The position numbers and the translations under genes are program-made. The notes under the pieces are model-generated. The model was not told the DNA's origin. It searched no databases and saw only the letters and a program-made list of their open reading frames with translations. A stretch of 64,000 nucleotides of DNA from Ampelocalamus luodianensis (Eukaryota; Streptophyta; Magnoliopsida; Poales; Poaceae), in the NCBI GenBank assembly GCA_036346255.1, contig CM070620.1, positions 29,261,609 to 29,325,608 of the forward strand, read 5' to 3'. How positions within the stretch are numbered: the first letter of the stretch is position 1; the number at the start of each line of letters is the position of its first letter. Below are positions 10,446 to 22,600 of the stretch, in pieces.

Positions 10446-13400
10446 TGTGACCTTATGGTCGAGTTTACACTTATTAAGCCACGCAGGGCCGATACTAAAT
10501 AAAGAAACGGCAGCGGAACGAAAGTAACTCCAACAAAAACCCAACAACTTGCCACAGGCAACTGTCTGGGATCAAGACCTAGCGATCACCATCCTTGTAT
10601 AGCTCCTCCTCAAAAGCAGGCGAAGATTCCTCCACTTCAGCTGAATGATTATAGTAAGAATGAGTACTCCGAGTACTCAACAAGTTGTACCACATAATGC
10701 AATTATAGATGATGGCTTATTCCAAGAAAATGGTTTTTATGGTTCTTTTGCATAAAAGCAACAGTTGCATTTGAATACAAATAATAGATTGACAGCGTAA
10801 TTCAAAGCGAATAACAATGATAGTTTAACAATTGTCTTTATAAAACTCGCATCACCTAATCAGGTTCTTTCACACAACTGCATAAGTTTCCCCACACAGT
10901 TGTCCATTTCCATTTGTTTTATAAAAACCTACTCCTCGTGTGAAATCCCCGAGCATATCCATGACCACAGACATGGCTATTCGAATAGATTAATTTAATA
11001 CTTTGTAGAGGTTGCACACTTTACCCATAAAATATAACTAGTGTAGCTAGCACCAATCACAACAAAACCTTTTGGAAGTTTCATCTCAACAATTGACTCC
11101 CCCGATGTGCGTACAGTCGACCCTAACCTAACTCACTAGTCCGACACGCATCGTTGGACCTAGATGCAGCGAACTGTCCATCGATGTGACTCTCAGAGTA
11201 GTCCACACCTCCACCCATCACTAACCTACTACCTGAGTAGTTATTGTCAAAACTCCACAACGTACTAAGTTAGGTCCGTCCCATCAGACATGTGGTTGTA
11301 CAGTTATGACTTAGTTCAATGGTGTACAAAGTTAAGTTCTTAATTGACTAAGGCAAGACTGCCAAAATTTCTACTAGTAACCATCATTCACTCATCCCAA
11401 TCACACATCCACCATATCATCAATTCCTTCCACTCGCCTTAATCTAAATCTTTTTCCCACCCTGTTGGTTAAGTGCATCACATACCATCAACGAGTAACA
11501 ACATACAACACATAGTCTTTTCATAACATATTCCATAATTATTTAGTCAAATTTATAACTTGCAACTCAAAATGATATCAATAACCCGTTGCATGTCTAA
11601 GCAGACTATTCGTGTCAAACCAACCCACGTTGGTGCTATAATAATACCAACTAATAATTAACCAAGCTATGGTGACAAAAGATCATGATAATACAATTAG
11701 CAAAGTGGATATAATCAAACTAGTGTATAACTAATCCCAAAATATTTAAATAAATACTTAAAGTAAAATGCAATAATTTGAATCAAGGTAATTTTGGAAA
11801 ACTGGGTTCAATAGGCGAATTTTGAAATATGCCACTCCTCAGTTTGTGGTTTTGAAATATGCCACTCCTCAGTTTTTTCTTTGAAATATGCCACTCTTCT
11901 TTGTACTGAGGAATGGCATATTTTAAAGAAAAAAACTGAGAAGTGACATATTTCAAAATCATAAACTGAGGAGTGGCGTATTTCAAAATATGCCAGGTTC
12001 AATATGGTCAAAGGTACAACTTGCCTTGGAACAAGTCTTGATACTGGTTTTGAGCTTGATCAACTCCTTCCTCAAATGCTCCCGAAGTATCAACGTTTAT
12101 TCGCAAACGAAAGTGAAAACCAAATAAATACAAAACAGAGCAATAAATAAACTCAAAAAATTAAATAAGAATCTCAAGAAGGTAGAGCTTGAATTTAGAT
12201 AAATTTAAAAACTTGAATGGATCCAATCGAAGTTCATATGAGGAAAAACAGACTCTCTGAAAAACGGACTCTCGGCAAATCTAAATCTAAGAAAAAGAGA
12301 AAGAAATTACTATTTCAAATTTTTTTTTCTTTCTAAAGAAAATCCCGAAATATTGCATCGGCATGATGTCAGCAATGATTTCAGAAATTAAAGAAAATCT
12401 GGAAAATAAGAAATAGAGAATGACAGGTGGGACCCTTGGTCTATGAACCAAGTCCATGGCTCACTAGTCTATGAAATAGTCGATCTGACAAGTGGGGTCA
12501 CAAGTCAGTGGCTTGGTTCATCGTGGACTAAGTCCACGCTGACTTAGATCTAGGATTTTGTTGGGTGGCGGTGGATGTACACGTGGCACACACGTGTCAC
12601 TGAGGTGGCAATACACGGACGACACAAAGCGGCTAACTCGGACCAGATCAACGACGGTGGTGGCTCAATGTCGACAGCGGTGAACAGTGACTACTCCGAT
12701 GATGGCGACGGCACTAGAAGACACGATGAACACATCTATCGGCTTGGATCGAGCTATGGTGGCCGCAAATATGGTCGATCGCAAGGTCAGCGGTGGCTAG
12801 CTTAGTTGAACATCGCGATGGCGAGAAGGGGTTCTGGTGACAACTTGGACGACGCTAATGAGGCTAGGCTCGGGAACCAAAGATCATCAACGACGACTGG
12901 CAGCAAAGGCGATGATGGCGTGGCTCGATGAAGTGGATCCGACGAGGTGACGGCGGCTCGGGCTTCCTCCGGAGATGCAAACACATGCACCTGAGAGAAC
13001 ACGACATGATGAAGCTGATGGAGCTGACGAAGAGGTTGAAGGCTCACCGATAGTGATGAATTTCAACAGCAAAGGCTGCAGCGGCATCAAGATTGAAAAG
13101 CTTGATTCCGACGAATACAACGCAAGCTCCTCGACCTAGGGTTTTGGAATTGGGTGCGAATGTGGAGGCGGTGGTTTCGACATGAACACGGGGCCTTTTA
13201 AAGCGGTGTGCAGCCGAGCGGTGTTGGGAGTCCGAGTTCAACGCGGTGGTAGAGTCCAACTCATGCACATTAGCTAAGTCCAGCACGAAGATGGAAACAA
13301 CCTGACAGGTAGGACTGAGTTGGAAGCGAGAGCGGGTGCGAGGTGAACACGGGTGCGACACGTGGCATGCGTGGAGACGGTTTGGGTTGCTAGCACGTGC

Positions 13401-13769
13401 GGGTTGGGCCGGCGGTTGGACTGGGTTGAGGAATAAATGGGCCAAGGAAATACGGTTTGAGCCCAAAGATTTTCCTGAGATTTTTAATAGCTTTTCCAAT
13501 TTAGAAATACCAGAAATTCAAATGGCAAATTTAAAATAGCAATTGAACTCGGAAAAAATCCTAGAAAAATATGAGAAATACTTCCAAGCACAAAGAACTC
13601 AAATAAAATAGTTCTAGAATTAATTGATGTTTAGATTAGTCATATTAAATTATTTTGACATTTGAAAGTCCCATTTAAGCTTTATTAAATTCAAATAAAT
13701 TTTGATGAATTTTTCCAAGGGACTAAACTACTCAAAAGGTTATGAAACTCGGAAAATTGGGATGTTATA
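10446..13769 (-). mobile_element. Solo-type Gypsy LTR inserted in the FAR1 transposase
   Basis: About 3.3 kb of sequence related to the LTR at 1458-4831: same order of blocks, including ACTTGCCACAGGCAACTGTC near 10550 and GGCTATTCGAATAG near 10976. The right edge reads GGGATGTTATA, which on the minus strand is a decayed TGTAACATCCC LTR start. FAR1 transposase sequence flanks it on both sides and no gag or pol lies between, so it is best read as a solo LTR. A 5-bp target duplication could not be confirmed at the chosen edges (ACAGT left, GTCTT right). Edges are approximate. Confidence 0.65.
11810..11995. repeat. Foldback of about 180 bp inside the solo LTR
   Basis: The left arm has two direct copies of TTTTGAAATATGCCACTCCTC (near 11819 and 11850) and a third partial copy. 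The right arm, from about 11908, has the reverse complement (GAGGAATGGCATATTTTAAA, then GAGAAGTGACATATTTCAAA, then GAGGAGTGGCGTATTTCAAA). The whole would form a hairpin with a very short loop, each arm built of about three approximately 30-bp units. It is absent from the related LTR at 1458-4831 as far as can be seen. Confidence 0.8.
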
Positions 13770-13770
13770 G

Positions 13771-15151
13771 TCTTCTCATAGCTCATTTTCTCTTTATTAG
13801 TCCACTGCAGTGTCGAAGCGGACCTAGAACTCAACCAAAGCATGCTTGTAACTAATAAAGCAATTGAAAAAAGAATTGCCACTTTTAGACCTTAAAGTTG
13901 TTCCAAGAATTCCTGCCAAGGGTATGTCCATAAAGTAAGTCGATACCCAAGATGCCTGAATACTGTACCAACCAGCCAGCCACTCATTATCTTCCAAGCC
14001 GAACTAAAAAATAATAGATGCCCACCGTGACTCGAATTCTTCTAGAGTTTCTGAGGAATGCACACATGAATTGACACGACTATAAAAGATTTGGTTATCC
14101 CTCAAATCTGGCCTTATCTTTGTTGGAACTTTGTTCGATGTGTGCCACATGCATAACCTATGCGTGCTAGTTGGGAAGACATGCTCAACCTATGCGTGCT
14201 AGTTGGGAAGACATGCTCAATTGCCTTCTTCATGGCCGCATCTTCTTCAGTTATTATAAGCCTAGGTGCAACGTCTCCTATACATCTTAAGAAAGTACAG
14301 AACAACCATTTGAATATTTCAATCACCTGATCGAGCAGCAATGCAGCCCAAAATAGAACACATCCCCCATAGTTATTCACTCCCACGAATGGTGCAAATA
14401 TCATGTTGTATTGGTTTGTATTATATGTTGTATCGAATAAGAGCAACTCACCAAAATGAACATAATTCTTCCTGCATGTTGCATCCGCCCAAAACACATG
14501 CACCAACCTACCCTTGCCGTTAATGACACAGTCAACATTCTGAAATCAAAGTACGGTGATAATTTTCTAGCTAAATTATCAACGAACATTTGAGCATCTG
14601 ATGACTTTATACTCTCAATCAAAGTACGGTGATAATTTTGCAAATCCCTACTTGTGCATCCTACATTCTGAAATCCATCCTCACCAACATGAAGATATCT
14701 AAATACCCTAGATGTCCCAATGCTAGCTTGATGGCATGCGAACAATGTAGCCTTAACCTTCTCATTTACTTATATATTAGAACGTATTAAGTGTTGCTTA
14801 CTAGATGAGACAAAACTATGGTTACACACTTCCACAAAATGTGTCTAATCTGAACTTATTGTTCTTAGTCCGTTTGATACCAAATATGGCCTCACACTCA
14901 CACCTACTCAATTTAAACTCATATGCCCTCTTCTTTTTGACCTCTACCTTTTTCTTCCTTCCAACCACGTCTGTCACAATAGTACCACCTCTATTGCAAA
15001 ACACCATTGGTAGTAGTCCGCTGTTCAATACGAACGAAGAAGCCGACAAAATGCGCATATGCTTAGTAAACTCGAGGCCTGCATCCTCATCTTCAAAAAT
15101 CATCCCCACGGCAGGCTTCAAGTCCTCATTAACTATCGGTGTGGACGACAA
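13771..15151 (-). pseudogene. FAR1/MULE transposase, N-terminal and catalytic part
   Basis: FAR1-family (Mutator superfamily) transposase read from 15151 downward. There is a FAR1 DNA-binding region (KPAVGMIFEDEDAGLEFTKH...), a linker (ASIGTSRVFRYLHVGEDGF; SRDLQNYHRTLIESIKSSDA), then the MULE transposase core (VHVFWADATCRKNYVHFGEL, LLFDTTYNTNQYNM, FAPFVGVNNYGGC, IEIFKWLFCTFLRC, APRLIITEEDAAMKKAIEHV). The DTTY aspartate and the second acidic site are visible. Damage: a frameshift just before the VHVFWAD block (about 14510-14540), a 32-bp tandem duplication at 14155-14218 that shifts frame at the HRLCMWH region, and a stop further on. The solo LTR at 10446-13769 then splits the gene. No TIRs were found. 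Confidence 0.88.
14155..14218. repeat. 32-bp exact tandem duplication in the transposase
   Basis: The unit AACCTATGCGTGCTAGTTGG plus 12 further bases occurs at 14155-14186 and again at 14187-14218 with no difference seen. Because 32 is not a multiple of 3 it shifts the transposase frame. Removing one copy in a mental reading restores the conserved HRLCMWH stretch directly after VFPTST. Confidence 0.95.
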
Positions 15152-15877
15152 ACCCTACAACAGTAAGGATGATTTAGCCCGAGAGTGACGTTAATCATTG
15201 AAATTAACAAATTGCAGTGTGTGCACACACACATAATGGAATGTTGGTAGCCTTATGTGAGGTTTTACGCAGACAGCTCGCAACGAGAGAGTGCGCATCA
15301 GTTATTTCGAGACATGGCAAAGCTAGTGGCCGCACGGAGCTGCTCACATCTCCCATTGAATCCATGGGGCTGCCCATAAAAAATGAAGAGAATAAACCAT
15401 CGACACACATCAAACAAGACTCAAACTACATTGTCAACAGGAATTACCTCAACCGGATCGAGCAAGGGGAGTGGGGCACCGTAGCGGGTGCGGTGCAGGG
15501 CACTAGCGCAGGGGGCAGGCGCGGCGTAGGGGGACGGGCACACACAGGCGTGGCATAGAGGACGGCGGCGCGACATGCGAGGGAGGCTGTGCGGCGCAGG
15601 AAATCCCAAACCCTAGCACACGGGCACAACCGGGGCTGGAGGATGATCGCGCGAGGGTTCTTTTCGCAAAGCATAGTGAAGTGGGAGGTTGGCTCAATCT
15701 CGACCGTGGGTTTCCGAATTAAGGGCTAGAAAGGCTATATACACATGTCCACCAAATAGAACATATACACAAGATATGTTGTCGATACGTTGGGCCGTGT
15801 TCAACGGAGAGCTGCAGTTCGTAGAAGCGTGCGTGCAGTGCATGGCTAAATCGAATTGTACTAGACGTAGAAGTAGA
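15152..15877. other. Spacer between FAR1 remnant and ferrochelatase 5' region
   Basis: No gene recognised. GC content rises from about 15440, and frames on both strands overlap in this GC-rich part without any family motif. The sequence may hold the left end of the FAR1-type element and distal promoter of the ferrochelatase gene. Confidence 0.4.
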
Positions 15878-16061
15878 ACTCAAATGCATACTCAGTGACT
15901 GACTGAATTGTTCAACAACGAAAATAAAAATGATCTCTGAACTCTGAAGAAGTACAAGGGCTCCAATGGACTCAAATGCATACTCAGTAACTTTGACTGA
16001 ATTGTTCAACAACAAAAATAAAAAAGATCTCTGAACTCTGAAGAAGTACAAGGGCTCCAAT
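15878..16061. repeat. Two tandem copies of a 92-bp unit upstream of ferrochelatase
   Basis: ACTCAAATGCATACTCAGT starts at 15878 and again at 15970. Both copies end in GAAGTACAAGGGCTCCAATGG and differ by a few substitutions and a small indel. The repeat lies about 400-600 bp upstream of the likely ferrochelatase transcription start, so it may sit in the promoter. Confidence 0.9.
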
Positions 16062-16439
16062 GGCGAATTAATCGATATCACAGGGACTGGGCGAATAATT
16101 GCAAGATAGGGACGTTTTCTGCGTCCCTCTCCTACTCTCTCTCTCTCGGAAGGGTAGAATAATAATAATCCCGGGTGGAATATAATAATAATTCGTGGAA
16201 ACACAATTACCACAACCCGCCACCGCACCCGCACGCGACCTCTCACCTCCCCACGGAAAGTCCTAAGCCCCACTGACACGTCACCCCACAAGGAGTGGCC
16301 CAGATATGTCAGTGACCTTACACTGCACCCTCCCGGTGCGCTCGCGGAAAAACAAACCCCCGGAAAACGCACGGACCAACCGTTGCGGATTATTTCTCGC
16401 TCTCCTCCCCCACTGCGGCCTGCCTGCGCCGCCAGAAGC

Positions 16440-16673
16440 GACACGCCTCCGTACTACACACGCGCGCCCGCTCTCTCTCCATCTCTCTCTCTCCACCGTC
16501 TCCGGCGACGGCGAGCCCTCCCGGCTCTCCTATCCGCATCGCCGCTGTTCCATCTCACCGCCCCCCCCCCCGACTGAGGTTACTGCGCTCGCGTAGGGTT
16601 TCCTGCCGTAGAAATATCTACCATGTGAGGACTAGTGGATAATCTGTGGGGTTTTTGCGCAGGGGAGCTGGCG
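16440..16673 (+). promoter_or_regulatory. Ferrochelatase 5' leader with pyrimidine tract
   Basis: A CT-rich tract (CTCTCTCTCCATCTCTCTCT, about 16471-16500) resembles the Y-patch found near transcription starts of grass genes. The segment TTTTTGCGCAG ending at about 16661 looks like a splice acceptor just before GGGAGCTGGCGATG, suggesting a short intron in the 5' UTR. No unambiguous TATA box was chosen. Exact transcript start is unknown. Confidence 0.4.
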
Positions 16674-19600
16674 ATGTGGTCGTCGAGCCAGGCGGGCACG
16701 AGGGGCGTGATGGAGATGGGGAGGGTGGAGGCCGGGCCTTCCCATTTCCCCAAGAGGCCTGCTTCGCGTAATTCTTCCAGGTGTTTTTTTTCTACCCTTG
16801 CTATGGTTGTACTGTATAGCTTGTTCGGCACACTAGATATTTTGATGCGAGTAGAGAGGGGATAGATGAGGTGCCTCTAGTTTCCAGTTTGATGATGGTT
16901 GATGGTTTTGTGTGGATACATGGATGCCGCCACCTTTCAGTTGTTTAAAATTCATAATCTAGCAATCGCATTTCTTCCACTCGCTTGTCGTAGCTGCACA
17001 ATGTTAAACCATTTACGTCCCTATTTGCCTTGAGTTTGATCTCGAATGGCTGCACTTCTACTGGGGCGGTATGCCTCACCTTCAAATCTCTCTCTAATTA
17101 AATATTGTGGTTCAAAGAACTTTGGCCCTTGAATTTCCAACCTATTATATATTTATGAAATGGATAATCCTACAGCTCATACCTCCGGATGGAGGTCAAA
17201 CTTCAGACGCTTCGCCCACATACATGGCCCCACCGCCCTAGCACCTTTTCCTTTCTCACTACCCCAGCACAGCCCACTTCGTCCCCGCACTCTCTCTCTC
17301 TCACTCACTTTCTTTCCCAATTACTGAGCCATCGTCAAGCTCCTGTCTCCACACATTCTCTCCCCTCCGGTGGCATTCCCATGGATCTAGGGAGTAGGTC
17401 ACCGTGGCAGCCAGGGCTTCTGCGAGCTCCACTGATGGTCTGGCCATGGCCTCCGTGAGCTCCACCTCCGCCGCTCGGCGAGCTCCGTTGATGCCAAGCA
17501 TGGTCTCTGCAAGCTCTGTTGACACTAGTCATGAACTCCTGCAACATCTCGAGCTATGCCGCCGTGGGCTTCTCGCTAGGGTCGCAACAACCTCTAGAGG
17601 TACGCAAATTCCACCGACAAGCTCTGAGCCACACTACTGTCCGCGCGGCTCCTTCTCCAGATAGGTGTGTTGTGGGTGTTCCCTCGAAATGTTGCAACTC
17701 CTTTTCTTGATTGTTGCAAGAAGTGTTTCTGTATGCTGCAACGTATCTTTCCCAAATCTTGTAGCATGTAATATTTGTTTTTGCTGGTGTTGCGGTTGTT
17801 TTTACAAATTATTGCACACATCTTTCTCAATTGTTGCATATGACATTTTAGTTTGTTGGGAACATGTCCTCTTTGGATTATTTTGTTGCAAGTGTTTCAT
17901 CAAAATGTTGCATATCGTATTTCCAAATTGCTGCAATAGTTATAACATCGTAGGTTCATTTTTATTTCAAACTTTTGTGTTAGTTGTTCGAGTACATCTT
18001 CCTATAGGAACAATATGTGTAGTACAATGTTTTTTGTGAAGAGATTTGAACCTTTTCCAATACTTTTGAGACAAAAACTGTTTTTTTGTTGCAGATGTTA
18101 AAATAGTTTGTTGCATATGTTTTATTGGAATGCTGCGCCGAAGCGTACGATGGGAACGTACGAGCGCCACACCCTTATGTATTTCATTTGTTCGCATGGG
18201 TAGTATTGTGAGCGGCATGTTCCATGTCATACTAAATTAAGTGGTCATTTATTTGGTATCTTAATGCTTATCCCTGGAACAAATTTTTTGGTAGCCTTGA
18301 TTCCAAGCTATACAAACAAAAATGTCCAAGTATTAGTGGATCCCTAGTAACCAGTTCGTAGACATGTTTAATAGGGCTGAGCTGGGGGAACTTTTTTTTA
18401 TATTAATTAACCCTTTTTAATTTATTTTTATTGTTAACCCTCCGCAAACTTTATTTCTAATTCTGATCCTTTTGGTCATGCCACCACCCGTAGCGTGACA
18501 AAACAACATTGTCACGCCATATGATAAGTCCGCTAAATAGTATTTTTTGTCACGCCACCGCTGGTGGCGTGACCAAACAACACTGCCACGTGACAAGAGC
18601 TTGACAATATATGGGCTGGCGTGACAGTGGTGTTTTGTCATGCCACGGGTGGTGGCGTGACCAAAGAGGTTAGAATTAGAAATAAAGTTTGCGGTGGATT
18701 AACAATAAAAATAAATTTAAAAAAGGGTCAATTAATAATAAAAAATTCGAGCTGGGGTTGGTTATTTTATATTTGTATAATATGCTCAGGTCGAGTTTGG
18801 CACAATATAAGGGCTGCACATACCTGTATTTGTTGGATGCCATTTGTTAGCTCCTACAACATCGATAGAACTGACTTTTGGACATAAGCAAGTATATCTT
18901 CATGGATGATCCGCATAGACAGTTCTTGATATATCTGTTGTGTGCTACTTTTTATGACTATGGAGTGCCATAGTTAGTATTATACTTAAATAGCTACTGT
19001 TCCTTTTTTGGCCAAACAGGGTCAATCTATCAAGGACATATGCAATTAAATCTTGCTCAGTTGGTAGCCGTACAAGACTTTGTCTTGGACAATGTTACCA
19101 TAAGAAGTCTTCAGCCTGTAAATGCAAATTGGGATGGTCTTCTCAACCGTCACCTGACTTGAGGCATCACTTTAGAGGATATTCATCAGCATCAGAGGCA
19201 GTTCTTACGTCCCAGTCTGAATTCAGAAAACTTCTTGTCGGCAATGAAAAAATTGGTGTTCTGTTGCTAAATCTTGGAGGCCCAGAGACCCTTGATGATG
19301 TGCAGCCTTTCTTGTTTAATCTTTTTGCTGATCCGGTAATTGCCATCCTGAAATGCAATCATAGCTCGATTTTTCACTCGCTATATTTTTATTTTATTTT
19401 GCAGATTTAATAAATTATGGTGCCAAAACAATTAATGGTGAGAAATTTTTATATATTTTCCTGGAAATATGCAACAAAATATTTTTTTTAATCTTCCAAT
19501 TTTCTTCGAATTCCAAGGTGTTAGATGTAAAGGTCAAATAAAGCTTGGAGCTAGCCTAAGTTTGTAACATCATGTTATACTTGTTGTAGCTAAAAAAAGA

Positions 19601-22600
19601 GAGAGAACTGAATGCTTTGATGTTCAGATGTGCCAAGTTAGTAGTGTATTTGAGAAATTCATATTGAACTTGTTTTCTCTTACTCATTGGACATCTCATG
19701 ATGCATGATGACAGGACATTATCCGTCTTCCTAGGATGTTTCGCTTTCTACAGAAGCCACTAGCACAATTCATATCTGTTGTAAGAGCACCAAAGAGCAA
19801 GGAAGGTTATGCATCTATAGGTGGTGGTTCTCCTCTTCGACAAATTACTGATGCGCAGGTACATCTTGATCTTTTATTGTCTGAATTGCCAATTGCCACA
19901 ACCGCTGCACATTGAATCTCTTAGAAATGTGGATATTCATGTTTACTTAGCATTAGAGAAAGGATATAAATGGGTCAGAGGAAGATGATATTCTCTTGCT
20001 TAACTTCAAATGGCCAGTATTCTTGTCAGATGGCTCATTAACCCATGTAGTTGTGTGGTATTGGGTCTTAGAGAACATTATAGATGATTATAATAAATAT
20101 TATAATAATGATTCTCAACATGCATGGTTATGCAGTATGCTGCATCTCACTCAGTTGATCAATACATAACCAGAATAATTGGGCTATATTATTACATATC
20201 ATGGCCTAGGCCTAGGAAACTTTGGGCGCTCTTATATTGTGAGTAGCAAACATGTTTTTTTTCCTGTTTCACTTCTGCTCCTTGGCCACAGGTGGGATTC
20301 TAGTGACTGGCTATGAGACAACGTGATTTTTTGGCAGTTAGCTTTCATTCTTGTGAACAATAGGTTTAATGTGTGAATATAAGGTATTGTTTTAGTTGGT
20401 TACTTCAGTGGTTTAGTGAATTAGTGACGGTGTTCTCACTTTTCTTAACATTCTTTAAATTATGTCAGAAACTATGTGCATCCTATGAGCTTTGATTTGA
20501 TAGTTTTCTGGAATATTTGCAGGCTGAAGCACTGAGGAAGGCATTATGTGAAAAAGATATTCCTGCCAAAGTGTACGTTGGAATGCGGTATTGGCATCCC
20601 TTCACTGAGGAAGCTATAGAACAAGTAGGGGCTTGCCATATATCCAATACGTTTGTTTGCTTCTGTTATTTTCTCTTAATGGTTAATTTTCTGGTGTTTG
20701 ATTATTTCAGCAACAGAAGTATGCCAATAACAGATCCTCTGTGTTTTGAATGACATGAAACAGAAACACGAGTGCCCTAAACCAAGGAGTTCACTCTAAC
20801 CAGATCTTCTATGGTGGACATACTTTTTTCCTTTTGGATTTGCAATAGTACAGGAATCTAGAGTGCAGTTTTAAATCTTCTAACATACAAAAGAACATTC
20901 AAAATTTATGAGAAACTAGCAAACACTGTAATCATGGGTCATGACATCACACTCATGAATTAACAATTAAAATGCAAAATCATGCTATTCAAGATATACT
21001 AAATTAAGCTTCTGGTGCCACAATGTTCAACTTATGTTTATTTGTAGAAGACATTGATTTATTCTCTTTGTATTCTAGATAAAACGGGATGGGATCACAA
21101 AACTCGTTGTACTACCTCTGTACCCCCAGTTCTCCATATCAACTAGTGGTTCAAGCCTCCGTTTACTGGAGAGCATATTCAGGTAAATACAATAATTTGA
21201 AATGATAAATAGTCCATTGCTGTTGCTTTTTCAATTGATACTAATGACATTCAATTGCTGTTTTAGAGAGGATGAATATCTGGTGAATATGCAACATACA
21301 GTTATACCTTCCTGGTATCAACGTGAAGGATATATCAAGGCCATGGCAACTTTGATTGAGAAGGAGCTGTTAAGATTTCCAGAACCGCAGAAGGTAAGAA
21401 CCATGGTGCATGCACTTGTTGTGCTCTCTTGACTGAAAAAAGTAGTAGAAGGCTGTTGAACTGGGAGGACATTTCCTTGATGTAATTACAAAATATCAAA
21501 CAGGTTTTTTTTTTTTGTGTAAAGAAGAGTAGGCAAAGTGTTTTTTTCTTGGAACAAACAGGTTTCCATGTGTGCCAAACTGCCAATGCCTAAATATTTC
21601 AAACAGTACATACACCAATTTTGGGTTTCATTCCATGAAAAGATGGTTTGATTTTTACGTTGGCTCGCCGGGCATAACACAACCCTCTTCCTTTTTCCTG
21701 GCTTAGGACTGGCTACGTAGAAAACTACATAGGCGGAGTTAAGCAGTACATACACTGAGGCTGTAAATGTTCTCATCTTGGTTATTGATATAATAATCCT
21801 TAGCAAATAGCAACTAATCTTGAAAGAGGCATTGGTTGGAACTGCTAAAAGGGTAGAAGATTTGACTTTGTTAGACACCCAGAGGTGTTCCATTATTTTG
21901 AAAGTTTTATTGTCTCTGGACAATGCTGTCACTCCCCTTGAGGGAGCACAACTGATAACTATGAAATATGGGACGTCGAGGCCTTGGAGCCTTGCGCTTG
22001 AACGGTACCGTTATGCAACTCACTCAAGCGCAATGGCTACGACAGGGTCCAACCGAGAGAGAAGGGAGAAGAAATTGCTAATCTTTTACTTGCCCTTTAT
22101 TCAGAATCTCCTTCCCTTATATAAGGGGTTTACAACTAAAGATAGAAACCGACTAGAGATATAATCTATTTCCTTAACTAACTGATCTCCGAAGATACTT
22201 TCCTAACTTAATGGGCAAGGAACTAGGAGAGTCCCTACCGGACTCTTAGGTTGCAGCCGAGCTAGGGCCGTCGCCCTAGGCCCACGCCTCCTTTGGTAGA
22301 GAATACCTATATTAATATGTTAACTTTTAAGTGGAGATGGCTTCTAGTGACAAAGAATTGCCTTTGACGGTTCTCCTTTTCTTTACGGGAAACTATAAAG
22401 GAGGTCCCTATAGTGTGTGTGTATATATATGAAAATGGTATGGTACTCCTTATATACCACTTAAATCTTATAAACCGTATGATGAATTGATGATATCTCT
22501 TTATCAATTTGAGCATACTTTAATAATGATTATAAGATACTCTAAAGTGAGTTCCATGAAAAAATTCATTAAAATCTACTTTTTATACCAAAATCTGTGT

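Noticed and set aside
10446..13769. 5-bp target duplication for the solo LTR
   Set aside because: Tried several edge placements; the flanks (ACAGT or CAGTT left, GTCTT right) do not match, so none is claimed.
15719..16444. 241-codon minus-strand open frame upstream of ferrochelatase
   Set aside because: It covers the ferrochelatase promoter and the 92-bp duplication, has no domain, and its length follows from GC-rich composition.
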